From the NCBI GenBank assembly GCA_009792885.1, contig WMCF01000032.1, positions 3,514,589-3,578,588 of the forward strand: a stretch of DNA of 64,000 nt, read 5' to 3'. The DNA is from Eremophila alpestris peregrina. Lineage: Eukaryota; Chordata; Aves; Passeriformes; Alaudidae. This document shows, piece by piece, positions 45,418 through 56,166 of the stretch; within the stretch, counting starts at the first letter, position 1, and every line of letters starts with the position of its first letter. A program made the position numbers and the translations under genes. A model generated the notes under the pieces. That model made no database searches, was not told the DNA's origin, and saw only the letters and a list, made by a program, of their open reading frames with translations.

Positions 45418-47597
45418 TTTCCCAAAGGGAAACCCATGAAGAGCTCCCTGTGCCCAAACCAGGCACACCCCCAGCTTTTCCCCTGCTGCCCTCCAACATT
45501 TCCTCCTTCTACTCCCAGACCCTTGAACCTTTTCAGATCTCTCCCAATCCTCTGCCATCCCTTCACATCCCATTTGGGCACTCAGAGGTCGCGTCCAGCC
45601 GCCGGCTCCCGTTTCCCTCAGGAACTACCCTCTCCTTGAACTCCTCTCCCCCTCCAGCCCCTGCAGCTCCTCTCCCTGGGCTGCACAGATGACTAAGCCG
45701 AGGTCTTTTTCAAACCCAGACTAAACACATCCCCATGTTCCCTCCCCAGCAGCAGCCCCTGCTGTGCTCCCCTGACGCGTTTCATCTCCCGGTGCCTGCC
45801 GATCACCAAAGTGCCTTTTTCAAAGGGACTCTCCATAAAGCTCTATTAGCAGGGAGATGAGTAATGGCTTGACAAACCAGATTTAAGTGGCCCCTTCTGA
45901 ATCATCTTGGCAGTAATAGGGGGGAGTGTGTCCATTTTTTGATTAAATATTTCCAGTGCCATTAACTCGGCCGGAGTAAACAACGTCTATTGGGTTTGCC
46001 TGCTAATGACGACCCAAAGGTCTTTGATCCCGGTGTTCCAGAGAGCCAGGAGCTGGATAAGGATCATGGAATCGTGGCTAAAGTGTCATCAAAGAGCTGG
46101 GAAATGGTTCTTTACTCTCTGCGTGTGCGTGTCCTGCCACCTTCAGTGGATGTGGTGCCACCTGTGGTGGGCATCCAGAGCCTCTGGGCAGCTCTGGGGT
46201 GTGGCTGGAGGATTTCTCCAAGAAAAATCCATCACCAACCTCCATTTCTTGTGCAGATCCCTTCAGGCAGGGTCTCTGTTGTTCCTTTCTTGCCTGCAAG
46301 GTGCTGTGGCATTTTCCATGGCTTTTGTGTGTATCCCAGTCTTAAATATTCCAGCTCCTCACATCCCAGGACTGAGTTCACACCTAAAAGGAAAAGGTAG
46401 AGTCTCATTTTTCTTTCTAATCAATGAGATTTGAGATATTTCAGCCTAAATAGAAAAATATATTTAATAATATATTTGAAAAAGGACCATAAATCAGTAG
46501 GAATGCTGCATTACATTTTAAAAATTAATTCTTTGTGGTTAACCAGCCAAACAGAGCTGATTTCAGGCATTGTGCTGACGATTTGGGGGCCATTAATTAT
46601 TGACTTCAGCTCAGAGCGTGGTCAAGAGCAGCTTTGCAGTGGGCAGGAGCTGTGTGGATTGAATTCCTTGGGTGAATGTAATACTTTTATGGCGAGGGAG
46701 AAGCCAAATTTCCTGGAGGAGACTCAGCCCAGGCCCTGCTCCGAGCTGCCCCAGCCGGCTGAGCCACTGGTGCTCCTCAGCATATGGATGGGAATGATTC
46801 AGGCTGGATGCATTCCCTGGATTTTGGCCAGAGGCTTTTAAAGGAGCCAAGGCCATGCAGGGTGGGATGGCAGCAGAGAGAGACCTGCTCCTATTTCCAG
46901 GGAAAGGGCTCCAGTGACAGGTTCTGGGGTGTTGGGAAGAGGCCAGAGCATCTCCTGGTGGATCCTCCTGAGGATGATCCCTGCACCCAGCTCAGGAGAC
47001 ATTCCCTGGCCTCAGCACAGCCACATTCCCATTTCCCAGCTCTCCCAGCTGCCCCTGGGGCTTTGCTGGAGACATCCCCTGTTTATCTGGGGAGCTGACT
47101 CCTTCCTGCTGCGACTCCTCATTTAATAACTCAACCTGAGCACTCCTGGCCTGCTTTGGGGCATTGTTTCAGAGGGTTTGGGGTGGGTTTTTTTCTCATT
47201 TTAAGGCTTATTTTGGAGCCATCTGTCGCTGCAAGTGATCCTCCATGCAGATATAATCCAGCTGATTGCCCTGCTTTCCCAAACTGTTCTGCTGATAACA
47301 TTTCAGACTGCCCAGGCCCCGTCCTCCAGAGGCTGGAGGAGGCAGCAGTTGATCTAATCCTGCTTGGCATTTATGTCACTGGAAATGAAATTGCATTTTG
47401 CTGAATGAAACTGAGAAATGGGGAAAGTAATACTGCAAATATGTTCTGCCCCGTGGGGCCTCCCTGCCTGGGAAGCTTTGGAAGGAAGTTGATTATCCCA
47501 GAGAACCAACTCTGCCCTGTGGCTCTTCTTGCAGGAGAGGGAAACGTGGCACCCAGGGATTCTTCTGGAGAAAAACACTCCCAGGATGGAGACTGAG

Positions 47598-47800
47598 AAT
47601 CCTGGGATGGGTTGAGTTGAAAGGAACCTTAAAGCTCATCCAGAGCCACCCCCAGGGTCACCTCCCACTGTCCCAGGCTGCTCCAAGCCCCATCCAACCC
47701 AGCCTTGGACACTTCCAGGGATCCAGCTTCCCTGGGAATCTGTGCCAGGGCCTCCCAGGGAACAATTCCTTCCCAATATCCAAACCTGAACTCGAAGGAC
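47598..47800 (-). mobile_element. CR1 LINE 3' fragment
   Basis: It contains GAATCCTGGGATGGGTTGAG, AAGGAACCTTAAAGCTCATC and CAAGCCCCATCCAACCCAGC, and ends near TTCCTTCCCAATATCCAAAC. It is antisense to the gene. Confidence 0.86.
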
Positions 47801-48624
47801 TGGCACAAAAATCCTGGGGAGTGCTTGAATTTGGAATGTGGGCACTGCAGGAAGAGCTGAACTCTGCTGGGTTTGGGTTTTGGTGCCTCCTCCACCCCCC
47901 AATGTCCCATTGGCAGCTCCAGGGAGGAGCAGGGTTCTGCATCTGGGTGTGGAATCATTAACCACAGAGCAGGGAGTTAAAAGGAGCTCTGCAGAGCTTT
48001 AGGAGATCAAGCAGGTCAATTGAAAGGAGGGGAAATTACCATCAGTTATCTTCAATTAAATTGTTATCGCTCCACATGAAGGATCCCATTTAGAGGGAGG
48101 CATAAAACCTGAGAGTGGAGGTGACTGGGAGAATAAATTCCCCATTTTTCATTCCAAGCCCGGAGAGGGAACATCCATCAGCAGGCACAAGGAGGAAATC
48201 TCTTTTTCCCTCTGCTTCCAGCCTACTTTGAAGCAGAGCCCATTTGGAAATCTCTCAGTGAAACATGTTTTTTTTCAGTGGAAAGCACAAACTCCTTGAA
48301 GCCACAACTTTTAGGAGAGGCATTAATAACAGAGAAACCCTTCTTGAGCAGGACTTGTGCTTCTGAGAGGTTGTGGTTGTGTCTGGCTGTTAAATTTGGG
48401 GCAGTGGCACCCCAAAATAGCAAATATCTCAGTTTGCAGGGCTGGGATATCCTGGTTCAAGTCCCTGATCCTTTTCCAAGGCCAGAGAGCAGAAATAACT
48501 TTAAACTGTGCTCATGAGCCTGGGAAAACACCACCCCAAACCCTTTTTTTTTTTTTTTTTGTTCTATCACATAAAGGAAGGCAATTCCTGTGGTCTGGAT
48601 GGACTAAACCAGTTTGAAGTTGAT

Positions 48625-48775
48625 TTTCAGACATGAAGAGTCCAATCTTGTAGTAAATAAACTTCATCCAAATGGTTTACACAGGAGATAGTTTCAGATG
48701 CAGCAGTTGAAAAGCCCACTTGTGTTATTCCTGGGGTTTTGGGGGGTTGATTTTTCAAGGCAGGGAGTGCAGAGG
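48625..48775 (+). repeat. inverted repeat arm 1 (pair at 50578-50729)
   Basis: It runs from TTTCAGACATGAAGAGTCCA through AAATGGTTTACACAGGAGAT and CAGCAGTTGAAAAGCCCACT to GGGAGTGCAGAGG. The reverse complement of 50578-50729 matches along its whole length with only scattered differences. It is probably an interspersed repeat that I cannot name, present twice in opposite orientation. Confidence 0.88.
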
Positions 48776-49146
48776 AGGAAGCAGCCAGGTCTGCAATTGC
48801 TCGAGGGGTTCTGCTTGTTTGTTCTGCTGGGTTGTTTACTTACCTCAGAAATACCAGAATTGCTCAGTTTGATCTTTGACAAGCAAAGAAGGAGAGAAAA
48901 ATAAAGGTCAGAACGGAGCCTTCATCTTTGCTGGGGTGTCACTTACGTCCCCTGACAGCTCTGCTTCTGCTGGCTCCCAAAATCCCTTGGAAAAGGAGTG
49001 GGAATGACACAGCTGGGAATAAAAGGCAGCAGATTGCAGGGAGCAGGGCAGCCTGTCCCTTCTGTGTGCAGCTGAGCATTGAGTCCCTGCCTGGGAGATG
49101 CCACAGCTTCCCTCCTTCCCTGATATCCTGGGAATGCTCAGATTTT

Positions 49147-49285
49147 TTTTCCCTGTGAGGGTTCCCAGAGAAGCTGTGGATCCCTGGGAGTGTCCCAGGC
49201 CAGGTTGGACAGGGCTTGGAGCAGCCTGGGATGGTGGAAGGTGTCCCTAGGTGGGACTGGATGGGCCATAAAATCCCTGGATTCC
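49147..49285 (+). mobile_element. CR1 LINE 3' fragment
   Basis: It contains GGTTCCCAGAGAAGCTGTGG, AGGTTGGACAGGGCTTGGAG and GGATGGTGGAAGGTGTCCCT. It is sense and ends near ATAAAATCCC without the usual tail repeat. Confidence 0.85.
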
Positions 49286-50577
49286 TTCTCCTCTCTCTGC
49301 ATTCCCTCTGGGTTCTGATTCCCTGGCACGGGGCTGCAGACAGGTGAACTCTAAACCTGGTAATTGGAGAACTATAATTGCCCAAAAAATTCATAATTGC
49401 CCAAAAACGAGGTGAGGAAGCAGAGAGTGCCCAGGAGCCAGGCAGGGATTGACAGATCATTATTGTGCCTGCTCAGAGCCCCTTCGTGCTGAGCTGCAAC
49501 ATCTAAAGCAGAAATCCAACATAAACAAGTGCTGCAAGTCCCATTGACAGCTTTAGGCTCGGGACTAAGAGAAAGGATGTTTATGAGACTCAACGTTCTG
49601 GGTTTGTTTACTGCTCCTCGGGGCTCTGCCACTCTCGGCTCTCCCTGCTCAGGAGAGGTTGAGCTGCTTTGGAGGGGGATTTCTGAAGGAAAACACAAAT
49701 TTTTAACTCTGGAATCTTCCCTGGTCATGCAGCAGGAAGGAGGTGGTGTGGAGAGAGCCCTTTTCTCCTCTGTGTGGGATGCAGGTGTGATCATTCCTCC
49801 CGAGTTTCAGGAGCAGAAAGGTGTCCAGTTGTCCTGCTGGGACTGAGCCTAAATTATGTAAAACAGCAGCTGGTGGATGCAGCAATCAAAGCAGATGAGG
49901 GAGAGAAGGTGGGCGAGAGGAAAAAGAGGCACAAAGAGATCCCAGCCCTTGGAGAGCTGCAGGAATTCAGGTGCACAAAGAGAATCTAAGGCTGCAAATT
50001 CCACCCCTTCATTCCCTACTTGGAGGAGCCATCCGTGATTTGACCATGATGGGTTTCTCTTTTATTGGATTCTGTGGTTCCAGGAAGGCTCTGGGGCCCT
50101 TGCTCAAACCACGAGTGACAAATCCTCAGCAAGGGCCTGGGCTTCTGAGCTTTTCAGACCTAAACTATTTAGGAAAGGATTTTTCTGGGCTGTTTATCTG
50201 AGTGTAGAATGAACTGTTTGAGGTTTGTCCCTAATAAAAGAATAGTTTGGAATTGCTGGAATATTCTGCAGCATAAATATGGCCTTGAAAATGGGGCAGA
50301 CGGGGACGTGTTTTGCCTGCAGTCAAAGCTTGCTCTTATTTAAACTCAAGGATGCTGAAATCTTCCAAACTGATCCCACACAGTTCCTGCCCTTCCCTTG
50401 AATAGTGGGAAACTTGATCCTGCAGCCCAAAGATGATTTAAATCTGAAATCCTAAAGTTTAGACTCAAATCTGAACTTCTTGGAGCATTCCCTGGGATCT
50501 GCCTGTGGGCACTTGGGGTTAAACCATTCTGTGCTGGTTTTTGGTGACAGTTTCCAGCTTGGCCATTCCCATTCCAG

Positions 50578-50729
50578 CCTCTGCACTTCCTGCCTTTAAA
50601 AAATCAAGCCCCAAAAACCCCATGAATAACACAAGTGGGCTTTTCAACTGCTGCATCTGAAACTCTCTCCTGTGTAAACCATTTGGGTGAAGTTTATTTA
50701 CTACAATATCGGACTCTTCATGTCTGAAA
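50578..50729 (-). repeat. inverted repeat arm 2 (pair at 48625-48775)
   Basis: It is the reverse complement of the arm at 48625-48775. The arms are about 1.8 kb apart. A perfect-looking short hairpin starts 4 bp beyond this arm. Confidence 0.88.
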
Positions 50730-50732
50730 CTC

Positions 50733-50796
50733 AAGATTGGCAATGCTGGCATGAGGATCCAGACTGGGGCATCCTCATGCCAACATTGCCAATCTT
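50733..50796 (+). repeat. 26-bp-stem hairpin, 12-nt loop
   Basis: AAGATTGGCAATGC..ATGAGGAT at 50733-50758 is matched by its reverse complement at 50771-50796 with one mismatch, around the loop CCAGACTGGGGC. Transcribed as part of the intron it would fold into a stable stem of pre-microRNA size, although the loop and stem are compact. It is close to arm 2 of the larger inverted repeat and may be a terminal part of that element. Confidence 0.85.
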
Positions 50797-52244
50797 CTCC
50801 CATGTCCTGGGGATTCCTGAGCATTTTGGATCCTCCTGCAATTCCACCTTTTGGTCACCTATTGGCTCTGGAAGCCTGGGCTGATGTGAAGGTCAACAAT
50901 TGCAGCTGCAAAAGATGTGGAGGTGCCCAAAGCTGCTGGGGGCGGGTCAAGCTCTCCCTCTTTGTATTTGGAGAAGGCATTTTTTCCTGAAGCAGCTTGG
51001 AGCCCAATGGTGGGCAGGTATTTTCCCTGCCAGAGTCTTCAATGCTTCAAAAAAAATTGGCAAAAAACAAAAACCTCCGCTTCAGACCAACTCTCCTGGA
51101 AGTGCCTCATTTTGCTGCCAAGCTTTGTCACACATCCTGATCCAAGCTGCATTCCATGACAGAACCACTGCTGGAGTCACAAAGCCTGAAGTTTCCAGCT
51201 CTGGGCAGGTCAGAAGGAGACATTGCAGCAATCTGAAAGTGCTGCTGCAATTTGGTTTGCTCCCAGCCAGAGAGTTGGACGCGAATAGTCCTCGCCATGA
51301 AAAGCTTTGTTTTCAGCAAATCCGCGACTTGTTTCACCCTGAGAAAAAGAAAAATTCCTGCTCTGGGATTGGCTTTCATTTGGACAGAAAAAACAACAGT
51401 GGCTCCTAGTGGCTGACTCCAGGGGAATGACCAAATCCATCCCGAGTGTCCCTTCCTTGACCCTTCTGGTGGGTCTCTGCTCGTCAGCGAGTGGGAAATC
51501 AGCGCCATGAGCAATAAACCATTGCAGAAGGCATAAAAATATCCCCGTTTCCCCAGCTCCCGTTGGTGTCAGGAGAAGGTAATTACACTGGAAGGCTGGA
51601 GCTTTGGATTTTTGGCTCATTTGCTCCTCAGCATCCACTCCAATAATCCCCAAGCTCCCAGCAGAGCTTGGCCGCCATTCAGGGCCATCCGTCCTTGTCC
51701 GTGCCCGGCGGGTCCTGCCTGGTGTCCCGGCAGGATCCCTCTCCAACATCCCTGCTCACAGCTGGCCCTGTCATCACATTAGTGCTGCCTGGCTCCCAGC
51801 ACCATCCCAGAAGGATAATGACGATCCCTGAGGTGAGGTTTTGCAGTGTCAGCCGTCCGTCAGCCTTTCCCCGGCGTCCTGCCGCACTCCAAGCTGCTGG
51901 ATCAGCTCCTGGGCACAGCTGCTGACGTTCCAGGCCACCTCCTTGTCCTCTCCTGTCCCTCTCCCTCGTGGCCTCTCTCCCCTCCCTGACAGATTTTCCT
52001 CTCCCTCACTGCGGATTTTCTCCCAGACTTCAATAGGAAGCAAAAGTCACGGCGCTGGAGACAAAGCAAAAAGGGCACAAATTGTCAAAGGAAATGGGAA
52101 ATCAATTCAGGATTGGCTCAGCACTCTCCAGGCCACAGGAGAATCTTGGGGTTGCCTAAGAAAACTTGGGATTTTAGACAAAACCAGTGTACAAATTCCT
52201 TTTGTTTGCCTTAGGGAGTTTTGGGGGTTGTTCAGCTTTTCAGT

Positions 52245-52325
52245 GATGACTCTGAGATTGTCCTGTCGTGTTGGACTCAGTGACCTTTGAGGTATTTTCC
52301 AACCTCAGCAATTCTGTGCTTCTAT
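52245..52325 (+). mobile_element. short CR1 3' tail
   Basis: GTGTTGGACTCAGTGACCTT and GAGGTATTTTCCAACCTCAG with CAATTCTGTGCTTCTAT match the last 80 bp of an avian CR1, in sense orientation. Confidence 0.7.
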
Positions 52326-52619
52326 ATCCACATCATTCCAGGATCAGGGGGTTTGAAGTGGTCACCAGGAAGCCAAATTTTCACGTTGAAATTGTAACTC
52401 TTGGCAGCAGCAAGGGGAATTTGGAGAACCCCACACTACGTTTGCCTTCAGTGCATGATGCTGCTGCTCTGTGGGAGAGGACAAGGTTCTGGGAATAGCA
52501 GTGGGCAGGTTTTCCATATTTCCCAGGGAAAAAAAAGTCCTGGGAAAACAGAACAACCCCAGCAAGCTGCAGATTCCTGTCAAGAATGATGGTGGCTTCT
52601 TCCCCGAGACAGCCAGGAA

Positions 52620-52892
52620 CAGGATGAGAGGAAATGGCCTCAAGCTGTGCCAGGGGAGGCTCAGGTTGGACATCAGGAGGAATTTCTCCATGGAAAGGGT
52701 GCTCAGGCATTGGAGTTGCCCAGGGAGGTTTGGAGTGTCTATCCCTGGAGGTGTCCAAGGAATTCCTGGAGGTGGCACTCAGAGCTCTGGGCTGGGGACA
52801 AGGTGGGGATCAGGCACAGGTTGGCCTGGATGGTCCTGGAGATCTTTTCCAGCCTCAGTGATCCTGGGATTCTGTGTGATTCTGTGTGATTC
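52620..52892 (+). mobile_element. CR1 LINE 3' fragment with (GATTCTGTGT)n tail
   Basis: It contains AGGCTCAGGTTGGACATCAG, GAGTTGCCCAGGGAGGTTTG and GGATGGTCCTGGAGATCTTT. It ends in repeated GATTCTGTGT, the short direct repeat that marks the CR1 3' end. It is sense to the gene. Confidence 0.88.
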
Positions 52893-54170
52893 CTTGCTGA
52901 GGATTGTCATTCATTTCCCAGCACCCTGTTCCAGGAGCCCTCTGTCTGTGCCTGCAGGGACACGAGCCTTTAATGAGTTATTTTGCTCCTTGTCAAGAAT
53001 TCCCTCGCCTGGGGGGGCAGACCCTGAACGTGCCAGGTCCTGACAGAGAGCTCGGGGACGCTGCCAGCACCGCGTCCTGTCACCACCGTGGCTTGGAGCA
53101 GGACAGCCTGGGAGCCTGCAGGGCTATTTTGGGATCAGTCTCTGTGGAGAGCTGGTTAAATTCCATCCCAGAGCAGCCCTGAGCCTCGATGAGGGTTTTT
53201 ATTTTTGCCTCTCCCCGGGTTGTTTTGGCATTGTGAGGGAAAGGGATCGGATGGGTGAGCTCTGCTTGGTGTGACCTGCTGCTCAGGTGCTGGGCTGGAC
53301 AGGAGAGAGCTGCTGTTTTCCCAGCCCTTCTCCCGGTATCCCATGGCAATCGGAGTTTATGGATTAGAACCAGGAGCTCTGAGTGCTCTTCCCCCTGGAT
53401 AAATGGTTGAGCAGCAGACAGAGGAGTGCAGGGAGTCATTTAGCAGTGAATGATGGCTCATTAGCAGCCCACGGGCTGGAGGGGATGTGTGGGCTCTTCC
53501 CGAATCCCAGTTAACTCTTTCACCCTCTCCCTTCCACCGCCAAGGGTTGGATTTGCTGAGTGGGGAGTACAGTGTGATGGTGTTACTGAGGTTTCTCCTT
53601 TAGAGCCTCAAATAGTGCAGCAACGTCCCCAAAAATCAGCCAGTTCTTACCCCCCTAACGATGGATGGGGAATAAAGACAATTATTATCAGTCTAGGAGA
53701 TGAGTCAGATATGAAAATCACACCTTTTCCCAGACAATGTTATTACACTGAGGAAAAGGAAATGAAAAAGACTCATTTTGTCTCACAAAAGAGCAGGCCT
53801 GGAACTGGAAATGCTCATTGCAGAGCCGGGTGCTGTTGGAAGGAGCAGCTCCAGTGAGGGAACAAATGGACCCCACCTTTTCCCATTCTCCAGTTTGGGA
53901 GCCTGGGCACTGGGCAGGCTCTGCTGCACTTCCCAGGAAAGGAATGGAATGTCTGGAAACAAGGTTGGAGCCTGAGGGAATGTGGTGCTGGCATCCAGGA
54001 GGGGCACGGAAAAATCTTGGATTTCAGCTCCATTAAAATCCTGTACACCCAGAGAAACTCAGAGACCCTGGATGCAGTCCTGGCACTCAGGGCCATGCTG
54101 CTGGCACTTAAAACCTTTAGGAAAGAGGGTTTTGGGGGTAATTTTGGGGGTTTTTGAGGGCAATTCCCAA

Positions 54171-54310
54171 AGGGAGATAAGTACCTCAAGAGGCATAAAA
54201 CTATTGATCCACTGACATAAAGTGTATTTTTTCCCTGATGCTCTTTGGAGATGTCTGGAAGAAAAATGCTTTGTTTTAATGACAAGAGCTGTGACATTCC
54301 TATATCCAAA
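54171..54310 (+). repeat. 140-bp direct repeat, copy 1 (pair at 55579-55725)
   Basis: AGGGAGATAAGTACCTCAAG, GGCATAAAACTATTGATCC and GTGACATTCCTATATCC recur in diverged form at 55579-55725. The two copies flank the exon at 54637-54788. Confidence 0.82.
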
Positions 54311-54636
54311 CCAGTGTTCCTGCTTTTGATGTGGCAGCATCCATCAGGGTCTGCTGGAGTCAGTGCAGTAAAAGCAGAATGATCCATGTGAATCCAGGCC
54401 TGGACAATTCTGTCTGGGAACAGTGAACAAACCCTCTCCTTTGCACAGCTTGAATCATTTTGGATTGGGCCCAGTTCTCCAGAACAGGACTGGGATGCTG
54501 TGATTCCACAGGGACTCTCCAGGAGGTTTATCTGCTGTTGCCTCAGGCATTTCTCTTTTCTCCATGGCTCCCCAGCAGGAGGAACATTCCAGCCTTTCCC
54601 ATTTTCCCTCTGACCACATGTCTTTTCTGCCCTCAG

Positions 54637-54788
54637 CCTGACGAGCTGACCAACGCCCTGGAGATCAGCAACATCGTCTTCACCAGCATGTTTGCCCTGG
54701 AGATGCTCCTGAAGCTCCTGGCCTTTGGAATCTTTGGCTACATCAAGAACCCCTACAACATCTTTGACGGGATCATCGTGGTCATCAG
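54637..54788 (+). CDS. CACNA1H: CACNA1H exon: domain II S2 and S3
   Basis: This exon encodes window residues 612-661 and two bases of 662: PDELTNALEISNIVFTSMFA, then LEMLLKLLAFGIFGYIKNPY and NIFDGIIVVIS. This is S2, the S2-S3 turn and S3 of the second voltage sensor. The glutamate in ALEM is the conserved S2 countercharge, and NIFDG carries the S3 aspartate. The acceptor is CTGCCCTCAG ending at 54636. The donor AG/GTGCCT at 54789 is weak beyond GT, yet the phase and the next exon (CGTGTGGGAG, completing IS-VWEI) require it. The frame stays open for some distance past the donor. The long minus-strand frame over this exon is a shadow. Confidence 0.95.
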
Positions 54789-54849
54789 GTGCCTGCTGCT
54801 CCTCCCCCTCCAGATGGGCTGGGGAGTGGGATGGGGATGGGGGTGGCAA

Positions 54850-55059
54850 GGGGGATTTAGGATGGATGTGAGGGGAAAAAAAGCTTTCTACTGAGAGGGT
54901 GATAAAGTGCTGGAATGGCCTGCCTGGGATGGTGGTGGAGTCACCATCCCTGGATGTGTTTAAAAAAAGATGGGATGTGGCACTCAGTGAGGTGTTAGGG
55001 CATGTGTTGGATGATCTTCAAAGTCCCTTCCAGCCTGGTTCACTCTGTGATTCCATGTG
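54850..55059 (+). mobile_element. CR1 LINE 3' fragment
   Basis: It contains GGGGATTTAGGATGGATGTG, GTGGTGGAGTCACCATCCCT and GGATGATCTTCAAAGTCCCT, and ends CTCTGTGATTCCATG. It is sense and begins only about 60 bp after the donor of the exon at 54637-54788. Confidence 0.88.
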
Positions 55060-55578
55060 TTCGTCCAGGGTTGGGATGTGCTGTAGTTATGCTGGATAAT
55101 TTTGGATTCCTGTCCTTAGGAGGGCTGGCCAAAGTAAATCAACCTGGCAGATGGAGAGGAAAATCTGTTTGTGCCACACGTCTGGCACTGGGGTGGATTT
55201 TCCACTCAAGTGCAGCATGGCTGGTCCTGGGAAAGGGGTACTGGGAGTGTCCATGTCCCAGTACTGTCCTTCCTCTCCCAAATTCCCCCAGCTTGGCTGT
55301 AATTGGGCAAGCAGGAGGGGGAGGGAGGGCCCTGTCCTGCTCTGCTCCCCAGGGGACACTGTCCCAGCCTGAACTGGGGTGCCCCAGCCACACTCCAGTG
55401 CTGGGATCCTTTCTGACCACCCCTCAATCAGCCATTTGGGGCAAAGAATTCCAGGGGCATGGAGATGCAAACCAAGAGCACATCCCTTAAGATCTAGACA
55501 AGGTTCAAGGTTCTGAACAAAGGTCATTCTGTGGTCTGATCAAACCAACCCCCCTAAACATCCCTCTGGATGTTCTGA

Positions 55579-55725
55579 AGGAAGATAAATACCCCAAGAG
55601 ACATAAAACTACTGATCCTACTTACTTAAAGTGGGTTTTTTTGTTTTCCTAATTCTCTTAAGAGTCGCTGGAAGGAAAAACACTTTGTTTTCATGAATTG
55701 AGCTGTGCTGACATTCCTATATCCT
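55579..55725 (+). repeat. 140-bp direct repeat, copy 2 (pair at 54171-54310)
   Basis: GAAGATAAATACCCCAAGAG, CATAAAACTACTGATCCTAC and GACATTCCTATATCC align with 54171-54310 with many substitutions and small indels, so the pair is old. Confidence 0.82.
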
Positions 55726-55980
55726 AGGAATGGATATTCCTGGGACAAAATCATGATCCCCATCACTGTAGTGGTGCAGCCATGGAGAAAAAGAGGGGAT
55801 CAGGGAGGGAACTGACCCCAAAGCCAGCTGTGAATCAGACGAGCTCTGGGAGCCGAGCCCGCGTTTCCAGCGGCAGGAAAGGAGCGGGCAGAGCGGGGTG
55901 GGGTTGGGCAGGAACTCGTGGAGGGTCTGGGCCCCCAGAGCAGCAGTGCAGACCCTGGCAGCGTGCCCCTGTGCCCGCAG

Positions 55981-56166
55981 CGTGTGGGAGATCATCGGGC
56001 AGTCGGACGGGGGCCTGTCGGTGCTGCGCACCTTCCGCCTGCTCCGCGTGCTCAAGCTCGTGCGCTTCATGCCCGCCCTGCGCCGCCAGCTCGTCGTGCT
56101 CATGAAGACCATGGACAACGTGGCCACCTTCTGCATGCTGCTCATGCTCTTCATCTTCATCTTCAG
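55981..56166 (+). CDS. CACNA1H: CACNA1H exon: domain II S4 and S5
   Basis: This exon encodes window residues 662-724 with both ends split. VWEIIGQSDGGLSVLRTFRL then LRVLKLVRFMPALRRQLVVL is the domain II S4 helix, with positive charges every third residue. MKTMDNVATFCMLLMLFIFI is the S4-S5 linker and S5. The first base completes the serine of the previous exon. The acceptor is GTGCCCGCAG ending at 55980. The donor is GTATTT at 56167, with AG left for the next serine. The exon is strongly GC-rich at its start. Confidence 0.96.

Larger units (their letters stand above)
31288..54636 (+). other. CACNA1H: intron (23.3 kb) between domain II S1 and S2 exons
   Basis: This is the largest intron in the window. 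The donor is GTGGGT and the acceptor is TTTTCTGCCCTCAG ending at 54636. It holds ten or more CR1 fragments on both strands, a third antisense LTR beside an assembly gap, short tandem repeats at 36670-36720 and 43748-43866, an inverted-repeat pair (48625-48775 and 50578-50729) and a hairpin (50733-50796). Stretches at 32620-32800, 35620-35960, 43008-43280, 45820-46010, 47100-47420 and 53600-53800 are repeat-poor. I saw no second gene on either strand. Confidence 0.85.
54789..55980 (+). other. CACNA1H: intron (1.2 kb) between domain II S3 and S4 exons
   Basis: The donor is GTGCCT and the acceptor is CCCCTGTGCCCGCAG ending at 55980. It contains a sense CR1 (54850-55059) and the second 140-bp repeat copy (55579-55725). 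The rest is unremarkable. Confidence 0.87.

Noticed and set aside
53815..54849. Long minus-strand open frame (344 codons) over the domain II S2-S3 exon
   Set aside because: Its N-terminal part is the exact antisense of a coding exon and the remainder is intron. There is no family signature or codon bias. It is a shadow frame.
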